Assembly (NCBI GenBank): GCA_003130815.1
Contig: QFDA01000001.1
Span: 324,131 to 388,130, forward strand
Length of the DNA: 64,000 bases
Direction of reading: 5' to 3'
Source: Bacteroidetes bacterium SCGC AAA795-G10
GTDB lineage: Bacteria; Bacteroidota; Bacteroidia; Flavobacteriales; Flavobacteriaceae
Position 1 is the first letter of the stretch. Every line of letters begins with the position of its first letter. Shown one piece after another: positions 9,521 through 17,858 of the stretch. The notes beneath the pieces are model-generated. The model was not told the DNA's origin and did not search any database. It worked only from the letters and a program-made list of their open reading frames with translations. The position numbers were made by a program, and so were the translations under genes.

Positions 9521-11212
9521 ATGTCCAACCGCTACACAATTACAGCAGCACTACCCTACACAAACGGACCTATTCATATTGGTCACCTCGCTGGTGTATA
9601 TGTCCCCGCTGATATTTATGCACGTTATTTAAGAAATAGAGGTAAAGATGTTGCTTTTATATGTGGAAGTGATGAACATGGAGTTGCTATTGCATTAAAG
9701 GCTAAGATGGAAAATAAAACACCTCAACAGATAATTGATTATTACGACGAGTTAATACGAAATTCATTTAATTCATTTGGTATAAGCTTTGACAATTATT
9801 CTCGCACTTCAAGAAAAATTCATTATGATACTTCTCAAGAAATTTTTAAAGATCTAAACAAAAAAAATATTTTTCAAGAAATTGAATCTGAACAACTTTA
9901 TGATTCAGAAGCTAACCAATTTTTAGCTGATAGATATGTTATTGGTATATGTCCTATATGCCAAAATACTGAAGCATATGGTGATCAATGCGAAAGTTGT
10001 GGAAGTAGTCTTAGTGCTACTGAACTTATAAATCCGAAATCAACTTTAAGTGGATCTAAACCAAAAATGCGTAATACAAAACATTGGTATCTCCCACTTG
10101 ACAAATTTGAAAATTTTATAAATAAATGGATAATTAAAGGTCATAAATCCGACTGGAAACAAAATGTTTACGGACAAGTTAAATCATGGATTGATAATGG
10201 ACTAAAACCAAGAGCTGTTACCCGCGATTTAGATTGGGGTATACCTGTACCTATAGATGGAGCAGAAGGGAAAGTTCTTTACGTTTGGTTTGATGCTCCA
10301 ATTGGTTATATATCCTCTACTAAAGAGTGGGCAAATAATAATGGAATTGATTGGGAGCCCTACTGGAAGGATAGGGAAACTGAATTAATACATTTTATAG
10401 GTAAGGATAATATTGTTTTTCACTGTATTATTTTTCCAATTATGCTTCATGCATCTGGCTCTTTTATTTTACCCAAGAATGTACCTGCAAACGAATTTTT
10501 AAACTTAGAAGGAGAGAAAATTTCTACATCAAAAAATTGGGCAGTTTGGTTACACGAATATCTTGAAGAACTCCCAAATCAGCAAGATACCCTCCGTTAT
10601 GTATTAACGTCAAACGCGCCTGAAACTAAAGATAATGATTTTACTTGGGACGAGTTTCAATCTAGAAATAATAATGAATTAGTAGCAATCTATGGAAACT
10701 TTATAAATCGTGTAGTAGTCTTAACAAATAAATACTATGATGGTATTATTCCTAAAATTGAAACCCGATTACCAGAAGATGAAAAAATAATAGATCAAAT
10801 AGGAATAATTGCAAAAAAAATTGGATCATCAATTGAAAAATTCAAGTTTCGAGAGGCAAGTCAAAACCTAATGCAAATTGCAAGAACTGGAAATAAATAT
10901 CTAGCAGAAAAGGAACCCTGGAAATTAATTGATAAAGACCCTAAACGTGTTTCTGAAGTTATCTATACAGCATTACAAATATCAGCTTGCCTAGCTATAG
11001 TTAGCGAGCCATTTTTGCCATTCACATATAAAAAATTACTTTCAATTTTAAATATTAGATCACTAAAGTTAACATGGAATGATGCGTTTATGAAAAATGA
11101 GTTGATCCCGTCTGGTCATCAAATAAATAAAGCGACGCTTCTTTTTAGGAAAATTGAGGATATTGAAATTGAGTATCAACGCTCAAAATTGGCCAATAAT
11201 AAAAAAAGATAA
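9521..11212 (+). CDS. metG: Methionyl-tRNA synthetase, short form
   Basis: Class I aminoacyl-tRNA synthetase charging tRNA-Met. The HIGH motif is at 19-22, the KMSKS-type loop is KISTS at 333-337, and a zinc knuckle (CPIC...CESC) lies near residue 145. The catalytic and anticodon-binding domains look complete. The protein ends at 563 residues, whereas Flavobacterium-type MetRS, as I recall it, is about 680-690 because of a C-terminal EMAP/Trbp111-like tRNA-binding domain. That domain is absent, and the sequence after the stop shows no remnant in the same frame. The stop is followed at once by an 11-bp hairpin. The activity should remain, since the extra domain is dispensable in many bacteria. 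Confidence 0.96.
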   Translation: MSNRYTITAALPYTNGPIHIGHLAGVYVPADIYARYLRNRGKDVAFICGSDEHGVAIALKAKMENKTPQQIIDYYDELIRNSFNSFGISFDNYSRTSRKIHYDTSQEIFKDLNKKNIFQEIESEQLYDSEANQFLADRYVIGICPICQNTEAYGDQCESCGSSLSATELINPKSTLSGSKPKMRNTKHWYLPLDKFENFINKWIIKGHKSDWKQNVYGQVKSWIDNGLKPRAVTRDLDWGIPVPIDGAEGKVLYVWFDAPIGYISSTKEWANNNGIDWEPYWKDRETELIHFIGKDNIVFHCIIFPIMLHASGSFILPKNVPANEFLNLEGEKISTSKNWAVWLHEYLEELPNQQDTLRYVLTSNAPETKDNDFTWDEFQSRNNNELVAIYGNFINRVVVLTNKYYDGIIPKIETRLPEDEKIIDQIGIIAKKIGSSIEKFKFREASQNLMQIARTGNKYLAEKEPWKLIDKDPKRVSEVIYTALQISACLAIVSEPFLPFTYKKLLSILNIRSLKLTWNDAFMKNELIPSGHQINKATLLFRKIEDIEIEYQRSKLANNKKR

Positions 11213-11235
11213 TTTAATGTTGAAAACATTAAATT
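11211..11235 (+). terminator. Perfect hairpin directly after metG
   Basis: An inverted repeat with 11-bp perfect arms and a 3-nt GAA loop begins inside the metG stop codon. It is AT-rich and only a short TTTAATT follows rather than a full T-run, so it may be a weak terminator or an mRNA 3'-end stabiliser. Confidence 0.45.
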
Positions 11236-11389
11236 TAATTAAGACGATCCTTGGTTTAAATAAATTTTATGCTTTGTGTTTATTTATTCCTAAATACTTT
11301 AATGAATTTGAAATTTTAGAAAAAGATAGTTTTTCCGAAATTTTTTCATGAAAATTTAAATATTTGGTTAAAATAAAGTTTATTTCAAT

Positions 11390-12301
11390 TTGAATCCCAT
11401 TATACCAATTGCTTTTCACAATTCATTTCGCCTTGCTTTGAATAAAGAGCACAGATTTCCAATGGAAAAGTATGAGCTACTTCCTCAGCAATTGATTTTA
11501 GAAGGGACAAACAAAATTGAAGACTTTTTTGAGCCAAAACCAGCTTTGTTACAACATGTATTAAGAGTTCATGATAAAAATTATGTAAATCGTTTGTTAA
11601 ATTTAACATTAACAAAAAATGAAATTAGAAGTATAGGTTTTCCTTTAAGTAATGATCTTATCAATAGAGAATTTCTAATTGCTGGGGGAACAATTTATGG
11701 TGCTGAAAAGGCATTAAAATCTGGCATAGCAATGAATGTTGCCGGTGGAACGCACCATGCTTATCCAAACAAGGGAGAGGCCTTTTGTTTACTTAATGAT
11801 CAAGCTATTGCAGCTCAATATTTATTAGACTCAGGTAAGGTCAAGAAAATATTAATCTTAGATTTAGATGTTCACCAAGGAAATGGAACAGCTGTTATAT
11901 TTAAAAATAATTCTAATGTTTTTACTTGTTCTGTTCATGGGGAGAAAAATTATCCATTTCGGAAAGAGACAAGTGATTTTGATCTTCCATTAAAAGATGA
12001 CTGTACTGACAGTATTTATTTACGTCACATAAAAACTCTTCTTCCTGAGCTATATGATAAAGTAAAACCTGACTTTATTTTTTACTTATGTGGTGTGGAT
12101 GTTTTAAAAACAGATAGATTAGGTCGTTTAAGTATGACTATTGCAGGTTGTAAAAAAAGAGATGAGATTGTCTTGTCTTTTTGTAAAAAAAATAATATTC
12201 CTGTTCAATGCAGTATGGGTGGTGGATATTCAAGGGAAATAAAGACAATAATTGAAGCACACGCAAATACATTTAGGGTTGCAAAAGAAATTTTTACTTA
12301 A
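11390..12301 (+). CDS. Histone deacetylase superfamily deacylase
   Basis: A 303-residue arginase/HDAC-fold hydrolase, related to AcuC and acetylpolyamine amidohydrolases. The HDAC signature is clear: EHRFPMEKY near the start, GGTHHAY with the catalytic His pair, and LDLDVHQGNGTA carrying zinc ligands. CGVDVL and SMGGGYS follow near the C terminus. It likely removes acetyl groups from a small molecule or protein lysine in the cytoplasm; the substrate cannot be read. The start is TTG at 11390; the conserved part begins a few residues later (IPIAFH), and no ATG precedes it in frame. It overlaps the convergent CBS gene by 8 nt. Confidence 0.9.
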   Translation: MNPIIPIAFHNSFRLALNKEHRFPMEKYELLPQQLILEGTNKIEDFFEPKPALLQHVLRVHDKNYVNRLLNLTLTKNEIRSIGFPLSNDLINREFLIAGGTIYGAEKALKSGIAMNVAGGTHHAYPNKGEAFCLLNDQAIAAQYLLDSGKVKKILILDLDVHQGNGTAVIFKNNSNVFTCSVHGEKNYPFRKETSDFDLPLKDDCTDSIYLRHIKTLLPELYDKVKPDFIFYLCGVDVLKTDRLGRLSMTIAGCKKRDEIVLSFCKKNNIPVQCSMGGGYSREIKTIIEAHANTFRVAKEIFT

Positions 12302-12764
12302 AATTCCAAGTTTGACTTTTCATATTTAATGCTGCTACAACAATATCTTTTCTGCTAACCTGTCCGACTAAAGATCCTTTCTCAAGAACTGGATAACGTC
12401 TCCTGCTTGATTTTGAGAATTTTGCTGCAGCATCGAAAACATTCATGCTTGATTCAATTGTATCAACTTTTTGAGTCATAAAATGACCAACTGATTTATC
12501 AAGTATTGGCATATTAAAATAACGACTTTCAGAAATTTCTTTCATGCAATCAGCCTCAGAAATTATTCCAACTAGCTCTCCTGCTTTACTCACAACTGGT
12601 CCGCCTGAGATTCTATATTTAATAAAAGTTTTCATAACTTCATGGATACTTTGGTCGGGATTAAATACAATCAATCTTCTTTTCATTATATCTGAGACAA
12701 TTAATTTACTTGGCGTGACTTTATTTGTTCGGGCTCTCTCTCCTTGGAAACTTTTTACGGGCAT
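12294..12764 (-). CDS. Tandem CBS-domain protein
   Basis: A 156-residue protein made almost wholly of two CBS domains. The first covers about 25-85 (VSDIMKRRLIVFNPDQSI, then GELVGIISEADCMK); the second about 88-145 (VGHFMTQKVDTIESSMNV, then GSLVGQVSRKDIV). CBS pairs bind adenosine nucleotides and usually regulate a partner. No partner is apparent here: it stands between a convergent deacylase and a divergent NAD(P)-binding protein. The basic N terminus (MPVKSFQGERAR) is not part of the domains. Confidence 0.88.
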   Translation of the reverse strand: MPVKSFQGERARTNKVTPSKLIVSDIMKRRLIVFNPDQSIHEVMKTFIKYRISGGPVVSKAGELVGIISEADCMKEISESRYFNMPILDKSVGHFMTQKVDTIESSMNVFDAAAKFSKSSRRRYPVLEKGSLVGQVSRKDIVVAALNMKSQTWNFK

Positions 12765-12879
12765 AATTAATTATATTTATTATTTCTAATATAATTTTTT
12801 TTGCGATATTATCAAAATATTAATATAAAATTATAGTATTCATAAAATTTAAGTTGTTTTATTATAAAAAGTATATTTT

Positions 12880-13674
12880 ATGCATTCAGTTGGTATTTTA
12901 GGTTGTGGATGGTTAGGTATTTCCCTTGCAAAAAAATTCAAAGAATTAAATTATCAAGTCCTAGGTTCGAAAACCTCATTGAAAGGTTTGTCTGAAATTG
13001 AAAAAATTGGTATCGAAGGTTTTTTAGTTGTTTTAAAACAAGACAAATCAGAGGGTATTTTACCTTTTATAAAAAACATAGAAACGTTAATAATTTCTGT
13101 TCCTCCCCAAATGAAAAGTTCTGATTCTAATTTTACAGGAAAAATTCAAACCTTAATAAATTCGATAAAATCAAGTTCTTTAAAAAAAGTATTATTCTTA
13201 AGTAGTACATCTGTTTACGGATCAAAAGGAGGTTTTTTTGATGAAACAAAAAAATGTTTCCCAGATAACAGATCAGCACAAGAATTACATTATTGTGAGA
13301 AGTTAATAAAAAAATTGACTATTCCTACAGTGATTGTTCGGTTAGGAGGCCTTATTGGTGAAGACAGAAATCCAATTTATTATTTGCAAAATAAAATAAT
13401 TAAAAATCCTAACGGAAGAATTAATTTTATTCACAGGGATGATGCAGTAAATGGGATTTCAACATTAGTGACTAACAAGAAAATAAATGGTCTTTTTAAT
13501 TTGGTTTCTCCTCATCACCCAACGAGAAAATCATATTATAATTATGTTTCTAAAAAATACAATCTTAAGGATCCTAAATTTGAAAATGGCGAAAAAGTAT
13601 TGAGAATTATAAATGGAGATAAGATTACTAAAATGACCGAATTTAATTATTCTGTAGACAACTTGTTAATATAA
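12880..13674 (+). CDS. NAD(P)-binding epimerase/dehydratase-like protein
   Basis: A 264-residue Rossmann-fold protein. The N-terminal nucleotide motif is GILGCGWLG, close to the 6-phosphogluconate dehydrogenase or YeeZ-type GxGxxG, and SSTSVYGSKGG is the extended-SDR Ser/Tyr region. It therefore resembles the YeeZ-like atypical extended SDRs, whose substrates are unknown. The later segment HRDDAVNGI is typical of this group. It is a single gene, with a 115-bp upstream gap shared with the divergent CBS gene and no clear promoter box. Confidence 0.8.
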   Translation: MHSVGILGCGWLGISLAKKFKELNYQVLGSKTSLKGLSEIEKIGIEGFLVVLKQDKSEGILPFIKNIETLIISVPPQMKSSDSNFTGKIQTLINSIKSSSLKKVLFLSSTSVYGSKGGFFDETKKCFPDNRSAQELHYCEKLIKKLTIPTVIVRLGGLIGEDRNPIYYLQNKIIKNPNGRINFIHRDDAVNGISTLVTNKKINGLFNLVSPHHPTRKSYYNYVSKKYNLKDPKFENGEKVLRIINGDKITKMTEFNYSVDNLLI

Positions 13675-13733
13675 ATTTGCAAGTGTCTTAAATAGGATCG
13701 TATCTATTATTTAAATTGTTTAATAAATCAAAG

Positions 13734-14186
13734 ATGATTAAGAATAATAGTTATATTGCCTTACTTGAAAAACTACTAACGCACCTTAAAAATGCAAAAC
13801 TTGAGTATTTAAAGGCCGCGGACCACGCTAATAGATCAGAAAAAAAGAGATATTTTAATAAACAGGCTCTATTAAGAAACCGTTTTTTTCAAGAAATTCT
13901 GAGTGAACTCCAAAACCTTGGAATGCATTATAATGACCTTGTAACTAGCCGCCTGAATTTCGATCAACTACTAATATCATCAATTGACAAATTAAGATCA
14001 AATGCACTAGATAAATGTTTGGAATCGGATAAATTTTTACTAGAAACTTATCTTTCATTACGAGATAGCGAATTTCAGAATGAAAAGTTTCTTCAACACA
14101 GCTCTTGTATTGAAATTGCAATCGAACAAAATCAAATCTTTGCCTCAGATTATAAAATTAATGATAAAGTAAGATCTGACTTCTAG
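13734..14186 (+). CDS. DUF2383/PA2169-like four-helix protein
   Basis: A 150-residue, helix-rich protein starting at the ATG at 13734; a TTG 18 nt upstream is in frame but less likely. Features such as YIALLEKLLTHLKNAKLEYLKAAD and the absence of membrane or signal segments resemble the ferritin-like DUF2383/PA2169 family of Bacteroidota. The usual metal-ligand pattern is not evident by eye, so I make no claim of iron binding. It lies 59 nt after the SDR-like gene and overlaps the convergent lipoprotein gene by 4 nt. Confidence 0.65.
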   Translation: MIKNNSYIALLEKLLTHLKNAKLEYLKAADHANRSEKKRYFNKQALLRNRFFQEILSELQNLGMHYNDLVTSRLNFDQLLISSIDKLRSNALDKCLESDKFLLETYLSLRDSEFQNEKFLQHSSCIEIAIEQNQIFASDYKINDKVRSDF

Positions 14187-14707
14187 TAATCATTTTTTTC
14201 AAAGTCGAGATCATTTGATTCATCTTCAAAATCATACATTCTTGAAATCACTGCATTATAGCTTTTGTATAATTTTTTTAATGAAGGTATCAATGAGTCA
14301 TTTTTGAAATGCTTAGAGAAGTAATAAGACTTTTGTGATTCCATATGTACCACTTTAAGTCTACTTCTTATTTGAGGTTTTTCAAACGTTTTTGGCAACT
14401 TTTTTGAAAGTAATTTTTTCAAGCCTTTACTCAATTTTAAAATTTCGATATCTACATTCCTAAAATCTAAATTCCTAAACTGATTAAATAAATTATGCAA
14501 GTTTTTAAATTCTTCCCAATTCTCCATACCCTGATTTTTTATTAATTTTTCCGGATAATCAGAAAGATTTAAATCAATATTAAAGTTAATTTCTTTTTGC
14601 TTTTCCCTTTTTAAAACTTCTTGAGTATTTTTATTTTGTGTACTCGGATTACTGCAAGATAAATATGAAATAGAGCAAATTATAAGAATCCGAATGTAAA
14701 ATGACAT
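14183..14707 (-). CDS. Putative lipoprotein, last gene of the carotenoid operon
   Basis: A 174-residue protein from the ATG at 14707; a TTG at 14728 would add seven residues. It starts with MSFYIRILIICSISYLSCSN, a hydrophobic stretch ending in a cysteine in a relaxed lipobox (YLSC), so it is probably a lipoprotein. The rest is charged and helical with no family I recognise, and the last residues are acidic (DFEDESNDLDFEKND). It follows cruF by 10 nt and is probably transcribed with the carotenoid genes, but nothing in it indicates a role in pigment formation. Confidence 0.65.
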   Translation of the reverse strand: MSFYIRILIICSISYLSCSNPSTQNKNTQEVLKREKQKEINFNIDLNLSDYPEKLIKNQGMENWEEFKNLHNLFNQFRNLDFRNVDIEILKLSKGLKKLLSKKLPKTFEKPQIRSRLKVVHMESQKSYYFSKHFKNDSLIPSLKKLYKSYNAVISRMYDFEDESNDLDFEKNDY

Positions 14708-14717
14708 TATTTTAAAT

Positions 14718-15371
14718 TTAAATTCCAAAAGAATTAATTTTTATCAAAAGTATGGTGAAAAAAAGAAACTGAAGAATAAATAAATGAAAAGGAAATGGAC
14801 CGTTTAACTTAGGATTTACCTTATGATAAAAAAAATGTAGGGGAAATGAGACTAGCGACCAGCCAAAATAATTTTGAAAAGATGCCAAGCCAGATTTAAA
14901 AGTCCAAAAATCTAAAACAGGTGCAACGGGCTCCATTACCAAATCTAAAGAAACCATTAAAAATATCCCCAATAAAATTTTTTGCCAAATGTTTTGAAAA
15001 AATTTAGCAGAAATAAATCCAGTAATGAATACTAAAATGCACCAATTAATTCCAATCAAAATAGGAACACCAAAAACTTTTATCCCCAGGGCATCGCCAT
15101 AGCTGTATTCACCAAAAATTATTCCCTTATTAACTCCAATAATTTCAGCTAACATACCCACTGTAAAACATAGAATAAAGAGAAAAACTGTTTTTCTCGA
15201 GATTTTGGTATTTATTAATACTAATAAAAAGCTCAAAGCCAAGTTTAAAGGGGTTGCTTTAATAAACCATGAAGAATTACTATAAATAATCCCTATTAGT
15301 CCAGAGATATGGAAAATCCAAATTGTAGTAATTGATATATTTTGTTTATTAAATAGTTCTTTCTGTATCAC
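14718..15371 (-). CDS. cruF: Carotenoid 1',2'-hydratase-like protein (CruF/DUF422)
   Basis: A 217-residue polytopic membrane protein with about six to seven hydrophobic segments. Family marks include AEIIGVNKGIIFGEYSYGD, GVPILIGINW and LDLVMEPVAP, characteristic of the DUF422/CruF carotenoid proteins. CruF adds water to the psi end group of gamma-carotene-type intermediates, giving a 1'-hydroxyl. The start is a GTG sharing GTGA with the crtD stop, so the two are translationally coupled. Position directly after crtD fits sequential action on the same acyclic end. Some relatives in bisanhydrobacterioruberin pathways have other substrates, so the exact reaction is inferred. Confidence 0.85.
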   Translation of the reverse strand: MIQKELFNKQNISITTIWIFHISGLIGIIYSNSSWFIKATPLNLALSFLLVLINTKISRKTVFLFILCFTVGMLAEIIGVNKGIIFGEYSYGDALGIKVFGVPILIGINWCILVFITGFISAKFFQNIWQKILLGIFLMVSLDLVMEPVAPVLDFWTFKSGLASFQNYFGWSLVSFPLHFFYHKVNPKLNGPFPFHLFILQFLFFTILLIKINSFGI

Positions 15372-16840
15372 TTTTTAATATCAGGAATAATCTCAGAAAC
15401 AATTTTTGCAGAAAGTAAGCATAAGGGAATTCCTCCTCCAGGATGAACACTACCACCGCAAAAATAAAGATTCTTGATTTTGTTAGAAAAATTTGGATGC
15501 CTCAAAAATGCAGCCATTTTGTTGTTACTTGAAGAGCCATATAAAGCTCCCATGTATGACTGTGTTTTGTTTTCAATTGTTACTGGTGTTAGAATTTCTT
15601 CACATTCAATTTTATCTTTAAGCGAAATACCCAATTTATCTGATAGATTATTTATTACTATTTGCCTTAAATTTTTTACTAATTTATCCCAATCTTGTCC
15701 ATGATTTGCAGGTGTATTTACCATAACAAACCAGTTCTCACATCCTTTCGGAGCGTCATTTAAAACATCCTTTGATGTAATGTTTACATAAATTGTTGGA
15801 TCTTTATATACGGTTTTATTCTTAAAGATAGACTCAAACTCTTTAGCATAATTTTTTGAAAAGAATATGTTGTGTAAATCAAGTTGCCTAAATGAATGTT
15901 TTACACCCCAATAAAAAATTATTGCAGAGCTTGAACGTTCTTGCTGCAAGATTTTTAAAGGAGGTTTTAATTTAGGAATTAATTTTTTATAAGTATAAAA
16001 TACATCCATGTTAGAAATTATATAATCTGATTCAAAAAATTTATCATCTACCATAATGCCTTTTACACTTTTTTTATCAAGGACTATCTCATTTACTAAA
16101 GAACTAAAATGAAATTTTACCCCTAATCTTTTTGCCAAAGCAACTAGTGCTTCGGTAATTGAAACCATCCCTTTAGATGGAATAAACGTTCCATATGAAT
16201 TTTCAAAATGCTGAATCAAACTCATTATCCCAGGTGTTTGGTAGGGATCTGATCCATTATAAGTAGCATATCTATCAAAAAGTTGAATTAAGTAAGGGGA
16301 TGAAAATGAATTTGAGTTTACTTCATGTAGTGATTTTTGAATATCAAAAACTTGAAGTTGCAAGATTGCTTTAATTGTTGAAGCTGAAAAAAATGTTTTA
16401 ATTTTATGTAATGATTTTTCTAAAAATAAAGTGCCTGTCAGGTCATATTTTTTTTTCGCTTTTTTTAGATATCTAATAACTTTTTCTCTTGGTTCGTGGA
16501 ATTTGAATTCAACTTCATCTAAAAACTTTTCCTGACTCCCAAAAGCTGTAAAGGTCTTCCCATCTTGCCAAAAATATTTACAAGACACGTCTTTTTTCTT
16601 GAAATGAAAATGATCACTAGTATTTTCACCTGCTAATTCAAAAAGTTCTGTAATAAAATGTGGCATTGTGAATAAAGAAGGGCCAGCATCAAAACGATAA
16701 CCTTTAAGTTTAAAAGACGATAACTTTCCTCCTGGATATTTGTTTTGTTCAAAAATATGTACCCTGTAGCCTTTCAATGCCAATCTTACTCCAGAGGCTA
16801 ATCCAGCAACCCCTGATCCTATAATTGCTATCTTTTTCAC
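15368..16840 (-). CDS. crtD: Carotenoid 3,4-desaturase (CrtD-type, CrtI family)
   Basis: A FAD-dependent carotenoid desaturase. I place the start at the GTG at 16840, which overlaps the crtA-like stop as GTGA; a longer reading frame back to 16906 only adds residues that overlap that gene. This gives 490 residues beginning MKKIAIIGSGVAGLASG, the ADP-binding Rossmann motif. YPGGKLSSF, GYRFDAGPSLFTMP and a C-terminal GGSVHPGGGIPLCLLSA are typical of CrtD rather than CrtI. It should introduce the 3',4' double bond on a 1'-hydroxylated acyclic end group. A true CrtI is encoded at 19356-20822, supporting the division of labour. Confidence 0.88.
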   Translation of the reverse strand: MKKIAIIGSGVAGLASGVRLALKGYRVHIFEQNKYPGGKLSSFKLKGYRFDAGPSLFTMPHFITELFELAGENTSDHFHFKKKDVSCKYFWQDGKTFTAFGSQEKFLDEVEFKFHEPREKVIRYLKKAKKKYDLTGTLFLEKSLHKIKTFFSASTIKAILQLQVFDIQKSLHEVNSNSFSSPYLIQLFDRYATYNGSDPYQTPGIMSLIQHFENSYGTFIPSKGMVSITEALVALAKRLGVKFHFSSLVNEIVLDKKSVKGIMVDDKFFESDYIISNMDVFYTYKKLIPKLKPPLKILQQERSSSAIIFYWGVKHSFRQLDLHNIFFSKNYAKEFESIFKNKTVYKDPTIYVNITSKDVLNDAPKGCENWFVMVNTPANHGQDWDKLVKNLRQIVINNLSDKLGISLKDKIECEEILTPVTIENKTQSYMGALYGSSSNNKMAAFLRHPNFSNKIKNLYFCGGSVHPGGGIPLCLLSAKIVSEIIPDIKK

Positions 16841-17523
16841 AACGGTAATTTTTTTGTTGTGTCTGATATAAGATTGAATCTTGAGAAAAGATCCTCTTTG
16901 TACCACTTTTTTTTTCTTGTTACTTTGACTATGTCTGAATGAATTTTGTCTTTGTATGCAAAATCATTTATTGATTTAAAGTTATCCCAAATACTTATTG
17001 TGGCCTGTTGTATGAAAGGCCATTCACCAATACCCTTATAATAGTGAACTCCTTTAGCATTTTTTATTGCTTTGCTAGCTCTTGGAACAGCATTCCAAAA
17101 TGAAAGCAATCTGTTCCACCTTAATGTTGCCCGTGTAATAACAACAATTTTTTTATTTACTTCAGATTTTGAATTGTAAGACTCCCCCTTAAATGGATTT
17201 TTTTTGTCCCAAAATCCATGACTATTTATGTTTCCTAAAATTAAGTCACGTTGAGTATTTGCTTTACTTTGATATTCAATAAAAAGTGGGTGTTGAGATA
17301 AACATTTTTTGTACGATTCGTAACTATCCCATACGCCTAGAAATGCGTAAGTTGAAAAATCAGGGCGAAGGCTAAATCCCTGGCCACCACCTGTACCAAG
17401 GAATTTATAAAAGGATAAACCCTGCACATTTTTAATTTTTTTTGGAGCAATTCCCATTTGTGAAAAAGCCCAAAATTTGTTTTTAACGAATGAAAATATT
17501 GTGATTGAGGTAATCGAATTCAT
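16837..17523 (-). CDS. crtA: Spheroidene monooxygenase-like protein (CrtA family)
   Basis: A 228-residue protein with the look of the CrtA family: FKFLGTGGGQGFSLRPDFSTY-like wording (split here as FLGTGGGQGF and RPDFSTYAFLGVWD), a repeated heme-monooxygenase-like pattern around ATISIWDNF, and KGVHYYKGIGEWP. CrtA of purple bacteria adds a keto group at C2 of spheroidene. Here it is the first gene of a coupled crtA-crtD-cruF run, so it probably oxygenates the same acyclic end, perhaps at C2'. That regiochemistry is inference. The ATG at 17523 has a near-match -7 box (plus-strand CAATTTTA, 17540-17547) shortly upstream, and a long hairpin further up. Confidence 0.78.
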   Translation of the reverse strand: MNSITSITIFSFVKNKFWAFSQMGIAPKKIKNVQGLSFYKFLGTGGGQGFSLRPDFSTYAFLGVWDSYESYKKCLSQHPLFIEYQSKANTQRDLILGNINSHGFWDKKNPFKGESYNSKSEVNKKIVVITRATLRWNRLLSFWNAVPRASKAIKNAKGVHYYKGIGEWPFIQQATISIWDNFKSINDFAYKDKIHSDIVKVTRKKKWYKEDLFSRFNLISDTTKKLPL

Positions 17524-17576
17524 TAATGAGAAGGTATAGCAATTTTACCTATGTAAATTTATAAAAAGAAAAAAGA

Positions 17577-17637
17577 AAAACGTCTCTGTTTAGGATTTTA
17601 GAATTTGACTAATGGAAGTAATCAGCAGAGACGTTTT
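17577..17637 (-). ncRNA. Candidate structured leader or attenuator upstream of crtA-like gene
   Basis: The arms AAAACGTCTCTG (17577-17588) and CAGAGACGTTTT (17626-17637) are perfect 12-bp complements enclosing 37 nt. Read on the minus strand, the closing arm runs into a T-rich tract (bases 17580 down to about 17562), as in an intrinsic terminator or attenuator. The orientation places it 54 nt before the crtA-like ATG. It could also end an unannotated small RNA. No known riboswitch core is recognised. Confidence 0.45.
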
Positions 17638-17770
17638 GAAACCAAATTGAATTTAAACTTGTTTAAAGATATAGAAAAAAGATTATACAAAAAAACATTT
17701 TGTTTATTTTTTTTATTTTTTTTTCAAACGTTTATAATTGAAGTTGATTTTTATGTACCAATAGACTTAT

Positions 17771-17786
17771 TATCAATAGATTGATA
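17771..17786. promoter_or_regulatory. Near-palindrome, candidate operator upstream of K+ channel gene
   Basis: TATCAAT-AG-ATTGATA has two perfect 7-nt arms around a 2-nt centre, 73 bp before the channel start. The form suits a dimeric regulator such as a MerR- or GntR-type protein, but no such regulator is encoded nearby. Confidence 0.35.
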
Positions 17787-17858
17787 GACAAATAATAAAT
17801 ATCTTTAAAAAAGTAGATTATTAAAAAAAAAATGTTTTTTTGAACTAAATTATATTTT

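Larger units (their letters stand above)
17524..17858. other. 335-bp intergenic region between crtA-like and K+ channel genes
   Basis: The largest gene-free stretch of the window. It holds a 12-bp stem hairpin with a T-rich tract on the minus strand (17577-17637), homopolymer-rich A/T runs around 17700-17730, and a near-palindrome at 17771-17786. It separates two divergent genes, so both leaders must lie here. I find no exact TAnnTTTG box for either gene and no small ORF worth calling. Confidence 0.8.

Noticed and set aside
11154-11351. A 65-codon frame at the 3' end of metG, with a possible 44-residue protein from the ATG at 11217
   Set aside because: Its first part lies inside metG in another frame, the remainder runs through the hairpin, and it has no recognisable domain or ribosome site.
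15474-15704. Plus-strand frame of 76 codons inside crtD
   Set aside because: It is the shadow of crtD with no independent codon pattern or neighbours.
16841-16906. N-terminal extension of CrtD back to 16906
   Set aside because: It overlaps the end of the crtA-like gene and adds residues with no counterpart in the family; the GTG at 16840 coupled by GTGA is a better start.
17700-17731. T-run region that looks like a terminator tail
   Set aside because: No stable stem precedes it on the plus strand; it is part of general AT richness.
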